Positions 54,697-62,726 of a stretch of DNA of 64,000 nucleotides are shown one piece after another. Below the pieces are notes generated by a model. That model ran no database searches, was not told the DNA's origin, and saw only the letters and a program-made list of their open reading frames with translations. The stretch is from positions 1 to 64,000 of the forward strand of contig JANYCT010000040.1 of the NCBI GenBank assembly GCA_025360105.1, read 5' to 3'. The stretch comes from Actinomycetes bacterium (lineage in GTDB: Bacteria; Actinomycetota; Acidimicrobiia; Acidimicrobiales; Ilumatobacteraceae). How positions within the stretch are numbered: the first letter of the stretch is position 1; each line of letters starts with the position of its first letter. Both the position numbers and the translations under genes were made by a program.

Positions 54697-55769
54697 CAGT
54701 CGAGACCTCCTACGGCGACGGGCGTCTCCGCAAGACGCGCCTTTGCTTGGTAATACTCGGCTGAGCCCACCGGGTACCAGCAGGCGTAGGTGTGCTCGGG
54801 GTTGTCGGTGGCGCGCAGTGGTGGCTCCTCGGTGAGGCACCGATCACGGGCATAGAGACATCGCGGCGCAAAGCGGCATCCGTTCGGAGGATTGACAAGG
54901 TCAGGAGGGCGACCGCCGATCGCGAGCAGGCGCGTATGGCTCGGATCGTCGATCTTGGGGATGCTTTGCATGAGTGCCTCGGTGTAGGGCATCTTCATGT
55001 CTGCGAAGAGCACGCGTGTCGGTGCCTTCTCTACGAGCTTTCCGCCGTACATGACAGCAATCTCGTCGGTGTGCCCGGCCACGACGCCGAGGTCGTGGGT
55101 CACCAGGATCAATGACATGTTGCGCTCTTTGCGTTGATCGTTGAGCAAGTCCAGAATCTGTGCCTGCACCGTGACGTCGAGTGCCGTCGTGGGTTCATCT
55201 GCAAAGAGCAGCGTGGGACCACACGCCATGGCAATGGCGATCATGACTCGCTGGCGCATACCCCCGGACAGTTCGTGCGGATACTGATGCAGGCGTCTGG
55301 CACCCTCGGGAATGCGGACATCCTGGAGCAGTCGCTCTGCGGTAGCCCACGCATTGTCCTTGTCCATGCCGAGATGAATCTCGAGCGGCTCAGTGATCTG
55401 CCTGCCGATCTTCATCAGCGGATTCAGCGAGGTCATCGGATCTTGGAAGATCATCGCCATTTCTCTGCCCCAGATGTGACGCATCTGCTTTCGTCCCAGG
55501 TTGCCGATCTCCTGGCCTTGGAAACGAATGGAGCCGTGCCGTTCGGTGCCCTTGGTGGGCAGCAGTCCCATGATCGAACGCGACAGGATGGTCTTTCCGG
55601 AACCGCTCTCGCCCACGACACCCAACGATTTGCCGCGCTCGAGGGTCAGGCTCACGCCATCGACGGCGCGGACCAGACCGCGCCGCGTTCGAAAGTGTGT
55701 CTTGACGTCGGTGAGCTCGAGGAGGGGCGCTCCCGTATCTCGACTCGAGGCCTGACTGATGTTGCTCAT
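54696..55769 (-). CDS. oppD: Oligopeptide ABC transporter ATP-binding protein OppD
   Basis: A 357-residue ABC ATPase. Walker A is GESGSGKTI (about residues 54-62), [14 protein letters not shown] is the Q-loop region, [14 protein letters not shown] the signature (about 165), [14 protein letters not shown] the Walker B, and [10 protein letters not shown] the H-loop. The C-terminal family domain has [14 protein letters not shown]. It pairs with OppF under the OppBC channel. The start overlaps oppC by 4 nt. Walker A has TI instead of the usual TT/ST, a conservative change. Confidence 0.93.
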   Translation of the reverse strand: MSNISQASSRDTGAPLLELTDVKTHFRTRRGLVRAVDGVSLTLERGKSLGVVGESGSGKTILSRSIMGLLPTKGTERHGSIRFQGQEIGNLGRKQMRHIWGREMAMIFQDPMTSLNPLMKIGRQITEPLEIHLGMDKDNAWATAERLLQDVRIPEGARRLHQYPHELSGGMRQRVMIAIAMACGPTLLFADEPTTALDVTVQAQILDLLNDQRKERNMSLILVTHDLGVVAGHTDEIAVMYGGKLVEKAPTRVLFADMKMPYTEALMQSIPKIDDPSHTRLLAIGGRPPDLVNPPNGCRFAPRCLYARDRCLTEEPPLRATDNPEHTYACWYPVGSAEYYQAKARLAETPVAVGGLD

Positions 55770-56698
55770 ATTGCTGCCTCACGAATGTCGAAGCGCCGGG
55801 CCAGCCGGTCGCCGAGCATGTTGAACGAGACCACGGTCAGGAACAGGAACGTCGCTGGAAAGACCGTTGCCCACCATGCCCGTTTGAGATCGGCGCGGCC
55901 ATCAATGATCATCTTGCCCCAGGTGACCGGACGCTCGACACCTAGGCCAAGAAATGCCAGCGCGCCCTCGGCGGCGATCAGAATCCCGAGACCAGTAATG
56001 GCGACGGTGACCATCGCCGGAACGAGGTTTGGCAGGATCTCACGCAGGATGACTCGACCGCCCTTTGCCCCAAGACTTCGCGCCGCCAGCACGAACTCGC
56101 GCTCGCGCAGGCCCATGGTTTGCGCCCGAACGATTCGTGCGAGCGGAGCGGTGGCCAAGATGCCGAGCGTGAGGGTGATCTCCCACTTGCGATCAAGCCA
56201 GCCGAGCCATGTGTACACCGACTTGAGATCGTCCATCCGGTAGACCAACAGCAGCGCCAAGAGCAGTGCGGGAAGCGCAAGGAGGCAGTCGACGATGATC
56301 GAAACAACCCGGTCGACCTTGCCGCCGAAGTAGCCGGCAAGCACTCCTAGGATCGTGCCGAGCACCAGCCCCATAATCGTGGCGAGGACGCCGATCATGA
56401 GAGTGATGCGCGCCCCGTGGATACTGCGCGCGAACACATCGTGCGAGCTTGCATCGGTGCCCATCCACGCTGTCCAGCCGGGGCCCAGGTTGTATCGACC
56501 CGTCTTTCCGTTGACCTTGATCTGTGTGTCGTAGTCGCGGATGAACGGGATGTACGCGGCAAACAGTGTGCAGACGGTAAGCGAAATGAGCCAGATGAAC
56601 GCGAACACCACGCCCAGCGAGGGAAACTTGCGGCGTCGTCGAGGCGGTTTGGTTGCGAGCAGGATGTCTGCAGAGATGAGCTCTGCGGTGGCACTCAT
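55766..56698 (-). CDS. oppC: Oligopeptide ABC transporter permease OppC
   Basis: A 310-residue membrane permease with an N-terminal helix (about 28-50) and five more in the BPD_transp_1 domain. GTDASSHDVFARSIHGARITLMIG (about 78-101) is typical of OppC, as is the EAA-type loop QTMGLREREFVLAARSLGAKGGRVILREILPN (about 195-226), which contacts the ATPases. It lies 14 nt downstream of oppB and overlaps oppD. The large periplasmic loop typical of the subfamily is shortened. Confidence 0.93.
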   Translation of the reverse strand: MSATAELISADILLATKPPRRRRKFPSLGVVFAFIWLISLTVCTLFAAYIPFIRDYDTQIKVNGKTGRYNLGPGWTAWMGTDASSHDVFARSIHGARITLMIGVLATIMGLVLGTILGVLAGYFGGKVDRVVSIIVDCLLALPALLLALLLVYRMDDLKSVYTWLGWLDRKWEITLTLGILATAPLARIVRAQTMGLREREFVLAARSLGAKGGRVILREILPNLVPAMVTVAITGLGILIAAEGALAFLGLGVERPVTWGKMIIDGRADLKRAWWATVFPATFLFLTVVSFNMLGDRLARRFDIREAAI

Positions 56699-56712
56699 GT
56701 GTGGGATGTTCC

Positions 56713-57678
56713 TTAGCTCAGTGCTCGGGCGTGGCGGATACGGGGATCGATCAATGCATAAGAGAGGTCGACGCCAAGGTTCACCAGCACGACGCAGGCA
56801 ACCAGGATCGCCGACACCGCCTGCACGGTGAAGAGGTCACTCGACAGAATGGCCACCACGAGCAACGAGCCCATGCCTTTCATGTTGAAATACGCCTCGA
56901 CAATGAGCGCACCACCAACGAGGCCGCCGAGTTGGAAGCCAACGCTAGTGACCAGAGAAAACACCGAGTTGCGCAGTGCGTGGCCCCACAGCACACGCGA
57001 TGGCGGGACACCCTTCGCGCTCGCAAGGGTGATGAAATCGCTCTGCAATGTCTGCACCATGTCGGCGCGCAGCAGGCGGGTCCAGACGGCGGCAAGGGGA
57101 ATGGTGAGGACGAGCACCGGCACGAAGAAGTTCTTGAAGTGACCCACGAGATCGTCCCACGGATAGATCTTTGAACTGAGGCGGGGGAACCAAGCGAGCC
57201 AGTCAATGAACACGTACTTGAGCAGTGGAGCGAGTACCACGGCCGGCACGGAGATGAAGAAGAACGTTGCGAAGCTACTGAGCTTGTCGAAGCTGCGATC
57301 GCGCTTGTAGGCCTGGTACACAGCGAGCGGCACGGCGATGACCAACGCGAAGAAGATCGAGTAGACACCGAGGAACACCGTGGTGAGTACCCGTGGCTTG
57401 AGGTACGTGGTTACCGCCATGTTGTTCGGTGCCGAATACCCGAAGTCGAGCGTGAGCATTCCCTTCAACCAGAACCAGTACTGCACGAAGTAGTTGCTGT
57501 CGAGGTGAAACTTCGCAGTGGTGCTGTCGATGAGTTCCTGGCTCACGGTTCCACCGAGCATGGTCCGAGCCGGATCGCCGGGCTTGTTCAACCCGATGCG
57601 CATGAACACCATCACCCCGAACGTGACGAGGAAGAAGACGATGAGGAATTGGGTGAAACGTTGCAACGCGTAACGCAA
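56713..57678 (-). CDS. oppB: Oligopeptide ABC transporter permease OppB
   Basis: A 321-residue membrane permease with six predicted helices. It begins RYALQRFTQFLIVFFLVTFGVMVF, the standard OppB first helix; the EAA loop (TLASAKGVPPSRVLWGHALRN) is at about 220-240. I use TTG 57678, because CGAGG lies 6 nt upstream; TTG at 57693 is the longest possibility. No ATG is available. It begins 119 nt after oppA, separated by a strong hairpin, so its expression is probably lower than oppA. Confidence 0.92.
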   Translation of the reverse strand: MRYALQRFTQFLIVFFLVTFGVMVFMRIGLNKPGDPARTMLGGTVSQELIDSTTAKFHLDSNYFVQYWFWLKGMLTLDFGYSAPNNMAVTTYLKPRVLTTVFLGVYSIFFALVIAVPLAVYQAYKRDRSFDKLSSFATFFFISVPAVVLAPLLKYVFIDWLAWFPRLSSKIYPWDDLVGHFKNFFVPVLVLTIPLAAVWTRLLRADMVQTLQSDFITLASAKGVPPSRVLWGHALRNSVFSLVTSVGFQLGGLVGGALIVEAYFNMKGMGSLLVVAILSSDLFTVQAVSAILVACVVLVNLGVDLSYALIDPRIRHARALS

Positions 57679-57735
57679 GAACAACCTCGACAATCAACGA
57701 TTCGAACAACTGAACAGTGTGGTGAGCTGAGTGGT

Positions 57736-57769
57736 TAGTTGGGGCCGCCCATTCGGGCGGCCCCAACTA
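57736..57769 (-). terminator. 15-bp hairpin between oppA and oppB
   Basis: A perfect inverted repeat (57736-57750 with 57755-57769) has a 4-nt loop (ATTC on the plus strand, GAAT on the minus strand) and a very G/C-rich stem. It lies 28 nt after the oppA stop on the transcribed minus strand. There is no T-run on the minus side, so it may be a partial terminator or an mRNA-stabilising processing stem rather than a full stop. Confidence 0.85.
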
Positions 57770-57797
57770 CTCGGTATTGCGTGGTCGAACGACCTTG

Positions 57798-59612
57798 TCA
57801 GGACTTGATCCAGAGTGTGCTCACCCAGAATTGTCCGCTGAAGCCAGCACCGTCGTTGGCAGTGCTGCCATCGGGAAGGGGAGCAGTGCCGAGGCCCTGC
57901 ACCTTGGGATTGTGCGGGGTACCCCACAACGTCCACGACGTGGGGATCTGGTAGCACATCTTGGCCATCTGCTTGTTCACGTTCTCGGCAGCGGTCTTGC
58001 GAGCCGCGGCGTCGGGATTACTGCGTGCGTCAGCAAGATTCGAGTCGACGATCGGATCGTTGATGCGGGCGAAGTTGAGCGAAATGCCCTGGCCGTCTTT
58101 TGCGGCACCTGAGGAGTTCCACCAGAAGTTCTGGGAATCGATGTAGATACCAGCATGCTGGCGCCATCCGTAGATGTAGAAGTTCTTGTCACCGAGCAAC
58201 GCGTTGGTGATGAACTTGTCCTGCGGGACAACTTCCACGGTGGTGGTCACGCCGATCTTGGCCCAGTAGCCCTTGAGTAATTCAGCGGTCTGATCGCCGA
58301 GCGCAGTGGCCGTGTGACCGTACTTGACATCTACGCTCGTTGCGCCCGTGGCCGCCTTGTACTCGTCGATCAACTTCTGGGCACCGGCCACATCCTGCTT
58401 CGGATCGAAGCCGTTGTCGGCCAGATAGCCCTCTTGGCCGGGCGAGAACACGCCGTTGGCCGGCGTGCCAAGACCACTGCCGACGAGGTCGATCAGCTCT
58501 TGGCGATTAATGGCCTTCGAGAGTGCGCAACGAACGCGCGGGTCCTGAGTCGGACCAGTCTTGTCGCCGTCGATCAAGAGGTAGTTCGTCTCGACGTACT
58601 TGTCCTGCTCCTTCATCGGGAAGTCCTTGGCGACACTGCGGAAGTCCTTGATGACGGCGTCACTGGAGGTCGAGAAGATGTCGATCTCGCCCTTCTTGAG
58701 CGCCTCGGACGCCACTTGGCTGTCCTCGATGACCTTGAAGTCGATCTCGTCGAGGTACGGCAACTGCACGCCGGCGGCGTCCTTTTGCCAGTAGTTCGGA
58801 TTGCGCTTCACGACAAGGGTGTCGCGAGGGGTGTAGCTCGCCACGATGAACGGCCCCGAGCCCACCGGCATCGTGGCCTTGGTGGGATCGGCCTTCACTT
58901 CATCGAGCCACTTCGGAGAGGCAACGAGGCCCCACTGGCCGGTGAGGTACTGGTCCATACCTGGCCATGCGAGCGGCTGCGCTGCGTCGCCACCCTTGCC
59001 GGTGTAGATGGTGAACGTGGAGTCGTCGGTCTTGACGATCTTGAGTTCCATCTTGGTGGGGTCGGCCGCCGAGGGGACCTTGGCGATGTCAACGAGTGCC
59101 TTGCTGATGAGCAGGCTCGTACCGGTCTCTTGCAGGTTACGGATCACTGCGTCGGCGTTCACGGGTGTGCCGTCGGTGAAGCTGATACCGCTACGGACCT
59201 TGATGGTCCATTCGGTGAACGCTGCGTTCGGCGTGATGCTTTCGGCGAGATAGGGGTGCACCTTAAGGTCGGTGCCAACTGCAGCGACGCTGTCGAAAAA
59301 CGATTTGGCACGCTGGTAGCAGTACGAGTCGCACTGCATTGCGGCCGGTGTCCAGGGACTGCCGACTTCGGCCTCACCGCTGACGACGAGCTTGCCGCCA
59401 GCAACGGGCTTGGCAGCAGGCTCGGTGGACGGCGTCGTGCCGGGTGTAGTACCACCGGCTGCTGTGCCTGCGGTGGTGGGCTTGGTCGTGCCTGCCGACG
59501 AGCCGTTGTTGTCCTTCTTGCTACATGCACCGGCGACGAGCGCAAGGCTCACCACCACTGCGCCGAGCATCACGCCCGGTCGGCGCCTCGCTGATCGTTC
59601 TGTGGTCCCCAT
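57798..59612 (-). CDS. oppA: Oligopeptide-binding lipoprotein OppA (SBP_bac_5)
   Basis: A 604-residue solute-binding protein. An N-terminal signal (basic RSARRRPG, then hydrophobic VMLGAVVVSLALVAGA) ends in a lipobox with Cys30, so it is lipid-anchored outside the membrane. A Gly/Thr-rich linker (about 35-75) follows, then the SBP_bac_5 domain with YCYQRAKSFFDSVAAVG, SGISFTDGTPVNADAVIRNL (about 168) and DPRVRCALSKAINRQELID. It catches peptides for OppBCDF. ATG 59612 has GAGGGGGAG just upstream on the minus strand. The longer frame upstream is leader. Confidence 0.94.
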   Translation of the reverse strand: MGTTERSARRRPGVMLGAVVVSLALVAGACSKKDNNGSSAGTTKPTTAGTAAGGTTPGTTPSTEPAAKPVAGGKLVVSGEAEVGSPWTPAAMQCDSYCYQRAKSFFDSVAAVGTDLKVHPYLAESITPNAAFTEWTIKVRSGISFTDGTPVNADAVIRNLQETGTSLLISKALVDIAKVPSAADPTKMELKIVKTDDSTFTIYTGKGGDAAQPLAWPGMDQYLTGQWGLVASPKWLDEVKADPTKATMPVGSGPFIVASYTPRDTLVVKRNPNYWQKDAAGVQLPYLDEIDFKVIEDSQVASEALKKGEIDIFSTSSDAVIKDFRSVAKDFPMKEQDKYVETNYLLIDGDKTGPTQDPRVRCALSKAINRQELIDLVGSGLGTPANGVFSPGQEGYLADNGFDPKQDVAGAQKLIDEYKAATGATSVDVKYGHTATALGDQTAELLKGYWAKIGVTTTVEVVPQDKFITNALLGDKNFYIYGWRQHAGIYIDSQNFWWNSSGAAKDGQGISLNFARINDPIVDSNLADARSNPDAAARKTAAENVNKQMAKMCYQIPTSWTLWGTPHNPKVQGLGTAPLPDGSTANDGAGFSGQFWVSTLWIKS

Positions 59613-59633
59613 GGGCTCCCCCTCATTGTCGTT

Positions 59634-59669
59634 GGTGTTGCTGGTGTAGCTGGTGTTGCTGGTGTTGCT
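59634..59669 (+). repeat. Four 9-bp units in the oppA leader region
   Basis: GGTGTTGCT, GGTGTAGCT, GGTGTTGCT and GGTGTTGCT start at 59634, 59643, 59652 and 59661. On the oppA strand this reads as AGCAACACC repeats 22-57 nt before the oppA start. They have no obvious secondary structure and could keep the leader open. Confidence 0.85.
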
Positions 59670-59815
59670 GGTGGGTTGCATGTGTTGGTCGTGCACACTT
59701 GCCGAGAGTGGGTTCTGGATGCACAACTCGTTCGTTGTGACCCCCGCCACAGCGAACGTTTGCACCTTAGTCACAACAAAGATGGCGTGCACGACCCGAA
59801 CCCGATTTGGCGCTT

Positions 59816-59821
59816 TAGCGT
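59816..59821 (+). promoter_or_regulatory. -10 element (TAGCGT), leaderless type, for the DUF5522 gene
   Basis: TAGCGT lies 8 nt before ATG 59830 (or 5 nt before GTG 59827). This chooses a start slightly upstream of ATG 59848. Confidence 0.5.
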
Positions 59822-59829
59822 TCATCGTG

Positions 59830-60066
59830 ATGCTGCGGGACGATCACATGGCAACCCCTGATGCCCGACGGCTCAGCCCCGGCCACCGTCATTTTGCAGA
59901 AATCATGCGGCGCCACCTCGCCGCCGTCGAACGTGGGGAACCCACATATCGCGACCCTGTCAGCGGCTTTTCAGTGTTCACAGCGGAGTTCCTCGCCCGG
60001 CGCGGTTACTGCTGTGACAGCGGGTGCCGACACTGTCCGTTCGCGGCCGGCGGTCCGTCCCGCTGA
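59830..60066 (+). CDS. DUF5522 family small protein with Cys-rich C-terminus
   Basis: A 78-residue protein. The middle reads GEPTYRDPVSGFSVFTAEFLARRGYCC, followed by DSGCRHCPF, the family pattern of GYCC..GC..CP. The four closely spaced cysteines suggest a metal or iron-sulfur site. The role is unknown. ATG 59830 is chosen by promoter spacing; ATG 59848 with GCGGGA upstream is the alternative. Between oppA and this gene lie 217 nt with a 9-bp repeat and an 8-bp inverted repeat. Confidence 0.78.
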   Translation: MLRDDHMATPDARRLSPGHRHFAEIMRRHLAAVERGEPTYRDPVSGFSVFTAEFLARRGYCCDSGCRHCPFAAGGPSR

Positions 60067-60093
60067 GCGTCTCGATGAGTCGAGCCGCTCGGC

Positions 60094-60099
60094 TACGGT
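60094..60099 (+). promoter_or_regulatory. -10 element (TACGGT), leaderless type, for the PPK2 gene
   Basis: TACGGT is followed by CGCGCCC and ATG 60107 (7 nt). No Shine-Dalgarno is present. Confidence 0.6.
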
Positions 60100-60106
60100 C
60101 GCGCCC

Positions 60107-60919
60107 ATGCCAGACAACGTGCTCACTCGGCTCCGGGTCAAGCCCGGCTCGAACTTCAGCGTGAAGCGACGAAATCCCGACGAGCGCTTCGGGTGGGACA
60201 AGGATGCCGCGAAGGCCGAACTTGCTCAACTGCATGTGCGTATCGACGCACTGCAGCAGCGGTTGGCGGCCCAACGGACACACAGTCTGCTCGTGGTTCT
60301 GCAGGCCATGGACGCATGTGGCAAGGATGGCACGATTCGGTCTGTGTTCGGAGCAATGAACCCGGCGGGCGTGAAGGTGCACAGCTTCAAGGCACCTGCG
60401 GGCAGCGAGACTGACCACGACTTCCTCTGGCGAGTGCACAACGTTGTGCCGGCACGCGGCGAGATCGCAGTGTGGAATCGCAGTCACTACGAGGACGTGC
60501 TCGTGGTTCGCGTGAAGGGCCTGTTGCCCAAACATCAGTGGGAGCGTCGCTATCGCCACATTCGTGAGTTCGAGCGCCTGCTCGTCGACGAGGGCACGCG
60601 CATCGCGAAGATCAATCTCAATGTGTCGTTCGTCGAGCAGGGTCTGCGTCTCCAGGATCGTATCGACGACCCCAGAGAGCGCTGGAAGTTTCGGATCGGT
60701 GACCTCGATGATCGCAAGCTCTGGCCCGAATACATGAAGGCGTACGACCAAGCGATCTGCGAGACGAGCACCGAGCACTCGCCGTGGTATGTCGTGCCGG
60801 GAAACCGCAAGTGGGTGCGCAACCTCGCGGTCGCGAAGATCCTCCTGCACGAGCTGCAACAACTCGACCCTCAGCTACCCCCGGACGATCCCGCAATCGC
60901 GGGCCTGCACGTGGTGTAG
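60107..60919 (+). CDS. Polyphosphate kinase 2 family protein
   Basis: A 270-residue P-loop kinase. The Walker A is AMDACGKDGTI (about residues 66-76) and the Walker B/catalytic part is VWNRSHYEDVLVVRV (about 122-136), with the lid Arg block QWERRYRHIREFERLL. These are PPK2 hallmarks; the enzymes move phosphate between polyphosphate and nucleotides (usually making ADP/ATP or GTP from polyP). The NRSHYEDVLV variant marks the common single-domain group. ATG start is supported by the promoter at 60094. Subclass (NDP or NMP preference) cannot be told. Confidence 0.9.
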   Translation: MPDNVLTRLRVKPGSNFSVKRRNPDERFGWDKDAAKAELAQLHVRIDALQQRLAAQRTHSLLVVLQAMDACGKDGTIRSVFGAMNPAGVKVHSFKAPAGSETDHDFLWRVHNVVPARGEIAVWNRSHYEDVLVVRVKGLLPKHQWERRYRHIREFERLLVDEGTRIAKINLNVSFVEQGLRLQDRIDDPRERWKFRIGDLDDRKLWPEYMKAYDQAICETSTEHSPWYVVPGNRKWVRNLAVAKILLHELQQLDPQLPPDDPAIAGLHVV

Positions 60920-60939
60920 GGCCACGCACGGGGTCGTGG

Positions 60940-61233
60940 TCAGCGCTGCGCGCTCTCCCACACCTCGTACTCGGCGCATGTGGGCGCGTGCGACACGTCT
61001 CCCATCAGTGCCTCGACACGTTCGACGGTGTCGCTGTCGATGGATTTCCACGCGCTTCGCGAATCCCACCAGATCTGCATGACGACGACACCATCGGCCT
61101 CGGCAATCCACACTTGCTTGTCGATGAAGCCCACGCAGGTCACGAGGAACGTCGTCCAGACCTCGTGATCCCGTTGGAGGAACCGTTGGCGTACCGACTC
61201 GTGCACGGCGAAGCGGAGCTCCTCGACGATCAT
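60940..61233 (-). CDS. TIGR03792-type small protein
   Basis: A 97-residue protein. MIVEELRFAV..SVRQRFLQRDHEVWT, GFIDKQVWI and VVVMQIWWDSRSAWKSI follow the TIGR03792 pattern known mainly from cyanobacteria and some actinobacteria. The fold is probably a dimeric alpha/beta barrel (ABM-like); no function is established. The start is fixed by TACGAT ending 6 nt before ATG 61233; a longer frame to 61287 is less likely. Convergent with PPK2, 20 nt apart. Confidence 0.75.
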   Translation of the reverse strand: MIVEELRFAVHESVRQRFLQRDHEVWTTFLVTCVGFIDKQVWIAEADGVVVMQIWWDSRSAWKSIDSDTVERVEALMGDVSHAPTCAEYEVWESAQR

Positions 61234-61239
61234 TCGCGC

Positions 61240-61245
61240 ATCGTA
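61240..61245 (-). promoter_or_regulatory. -10 element (TACGAT), leaderless type, for the TIGR03792-type gene
   Basis: On the minus strand TACGAT, GCGCGA and ATG 61233 follow one another with a 6-nt spacing. Confidence 0.55.
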
Positions 61246-61348
61246 GTTGGCCAGACATGCCGAGCTACCCGGATTGGTTGCGCACACGAAATCTTTCCTC
61301 GATGTGAAGCAAGCGACGTGCGTGTACGAAATGTAACGTCATGGCGAC

Positions 61349-62200
61349 ATGAACGCCCTCGTTCCCACACAACTTGATGAAGCGCTCCGTGTCATCGGCA
61401 CGCACCCGGATGCGCTTGTGGTGGCCGGGGGCACCGACGCGATGGTCGAAATCAATGCTGGGCATCGTCGGCCGCGGATGGTGATTGCCGTGAATCGTGT
61501 TGCTGAGCTCCGATCATGGACCTACGACCCTGCTGGGGCCACTGTACGAATCGGCGCAGCGGTGACCTACTCCGAGCTGATGGAGTCACCCCTCGCCGAG
61601 CTGATTCCGGCTCTGGCCGAGGCGTCGCGAACTGTCGGCTCGCCGCAGATCCGCAATGCCGGAACCCTCGGAGGCAACCTCGGTACGTGCTCACCTGCGG
61701 GAGATGGTCTGCCTGTTTTGGCGGCGCTCGGCGCGGTTGTACATCTCGCCAGCGCTACTCGCGAACGGTCACTGCCGGTGAGCGACTTCATGGTCGGCGT
61801 GAAGCGCACGGCCCTCGAAGCTGACGAGTTGATCACCGCTATCACCATTCCGGTGCTCGCCGGTTGGCAGGGTTACAGCAAGGTAGGCGTGCGTAACGCA
61901 ATGGTGATTGCACTTGCAAGTGCGTGCCTCGCTACGGACGTGACGACATCGTCGGTGCGATTGGCCGTTGGTTCGGTAGGTCCCACCATCATTCGCTGCG
62001 CTGACGCCGAGGCATTCGCCGGCGAGTCGGTGAGCTTTGCACGGAGGAGCGCCACACCCGCCACCGTGGCGCGTTTCGGCGAACTTGCTGCGGCCGCAAG
62101 TCACCCCATCGACGATCATCGCGCCACAGCCGCATATCGTCGGCACGCTGTGGGTGTGCTTGCGAGCCGACTTCTGCGAAGGGCGTTTCCGAATGACTGA
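61349..62200 (+). CDS. FAD-binding subunit of a molybdenum hydroxylase (CoxM/XdhB-like)
   Basis: A 283-residue flavoprotein subunit. ALVVAGGTDAMVEINAG (about residues 22-38) is the VAGGTD FAD motif, and GSPQIRNAGTLGGNLGTCSPAGDGLPVLAALGA (positions about 98-130) is the second, family-defining block. A C-terminal CO-dehydrogenase flavoprotein domain follows. It passes electrons from the FeS subunit to FAD and an acceptor. TAACGT at 61334-61339 lies 9 nt before the ATG. It overlaps the next gene by 8 nt. Confidence 0.9.
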   Translation: MNALVPTQLDEALRVIGTHPDALVVAGGTDAMVEINAGHRRPRMVIAVNRVAELRSWTYDPAGATVRIGAAVTYSELMESPLAELIPALAEASRTVGSPQIRNAGTLGGNLGTCSPAGDGLPVLAALGAVVHLASATRERSLPVSDFMVGVKRTALEADELITAITIPVLAGWQGYSKVGVRNAMVIALASACLATDVTTSSVRLAVGSVGPTIIRCADAEAFAGESVSFARRSATPATVARFGELAAAASHPIDDHRATAAYRRHAVGVLASRLLRRAFPND

Positions 62201-62726
62201 CGATTTCGACTCGAGTCGCGGGTTGCACTCCGACGTGTTCGCCCTGAGCGAGATCTACGCGCTCCACGTGAATGGAGGCACCCACGAGGTCCGCGATGCG
62301 TGGATCGGCGAGAGCCTGCTCTTCGTGCTGCGCGAGCGACTCGGTCTGATGGGCAGCAAGGGCGCTTGCGAGCAGGGTGAGTGCGGATCATGCAGTGTGA
62401 TGGTTGGCGGCGAGCTCGTGTGCAGTTGCCTCGTGCTCGCAGCGAGCGCCGTCGAACAGTCCATCGTGACCATCGAAGGTATTGCTCCGGTGGGCTCGCC
62501 AAGCGATGTGCAGCAGGCATTTGTCGACGCAGGAGCCGTGCAGTGCGGGTTTTGTACACCGGGACTCATCATGGCGACGCACGCACTCTTGGAGCGTTCA
62601 CCAGAGCCGACAGAATTCGAGATACGTGAGGAACTGAGCGGCAACGTGTGTCGCTGTACCGGATATGGCCGCATCATCGACGCCGTCCAACGCGTTGCCG
62701 TCCGCCGCCGAGCAGTGCAGCCATGA
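62193..62726 (+). CDS. [2Fe-2S] subunit of a molybdenum hydroxylase (CoxS/XdhC-like)
   Basis: A 177-residue protein. The plant-type ferredoxin cluster motif is CEQGECGSCSVMVGGELVCSC (positions about 60-80; four Cys). The second cluster has QCGFCTPG (about 117) and CRCTGYGRII (about 153). The first 20 residues are extra compared with typical 155-165-residue subunits. It links the molybdenum centre to FAD. ATG overlaps the FAD-subunit gene, and the stop overlaps the large-subunit gene (ATGA), giving one translational unit. Confidence 0.92.
   Translation: MTDDFDSSRGLHSDVFALSEIYALHVNGGTHEVRDAWIGESLLFVLRERLGLMGSKGACEQGECGSCSVMVGGELVCSCLVLAASAVEQSIVTIEGIAPVGSPSDVQQAFVDAGAVQCGFCTPGLIMATHALLERSPEPTEFEIREELSGNVCRCTGYGRIIDAVQRVAVRRRAVQP

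Noticed and set aside
58314-59594. Plus-strand open frame of 426 codons
   Set aside because: It is antisense to oppA, which has clear lipoprotein and SBP_bac_5 features; the plus-strand product is Leu/Val/Arg/His-rich noise.
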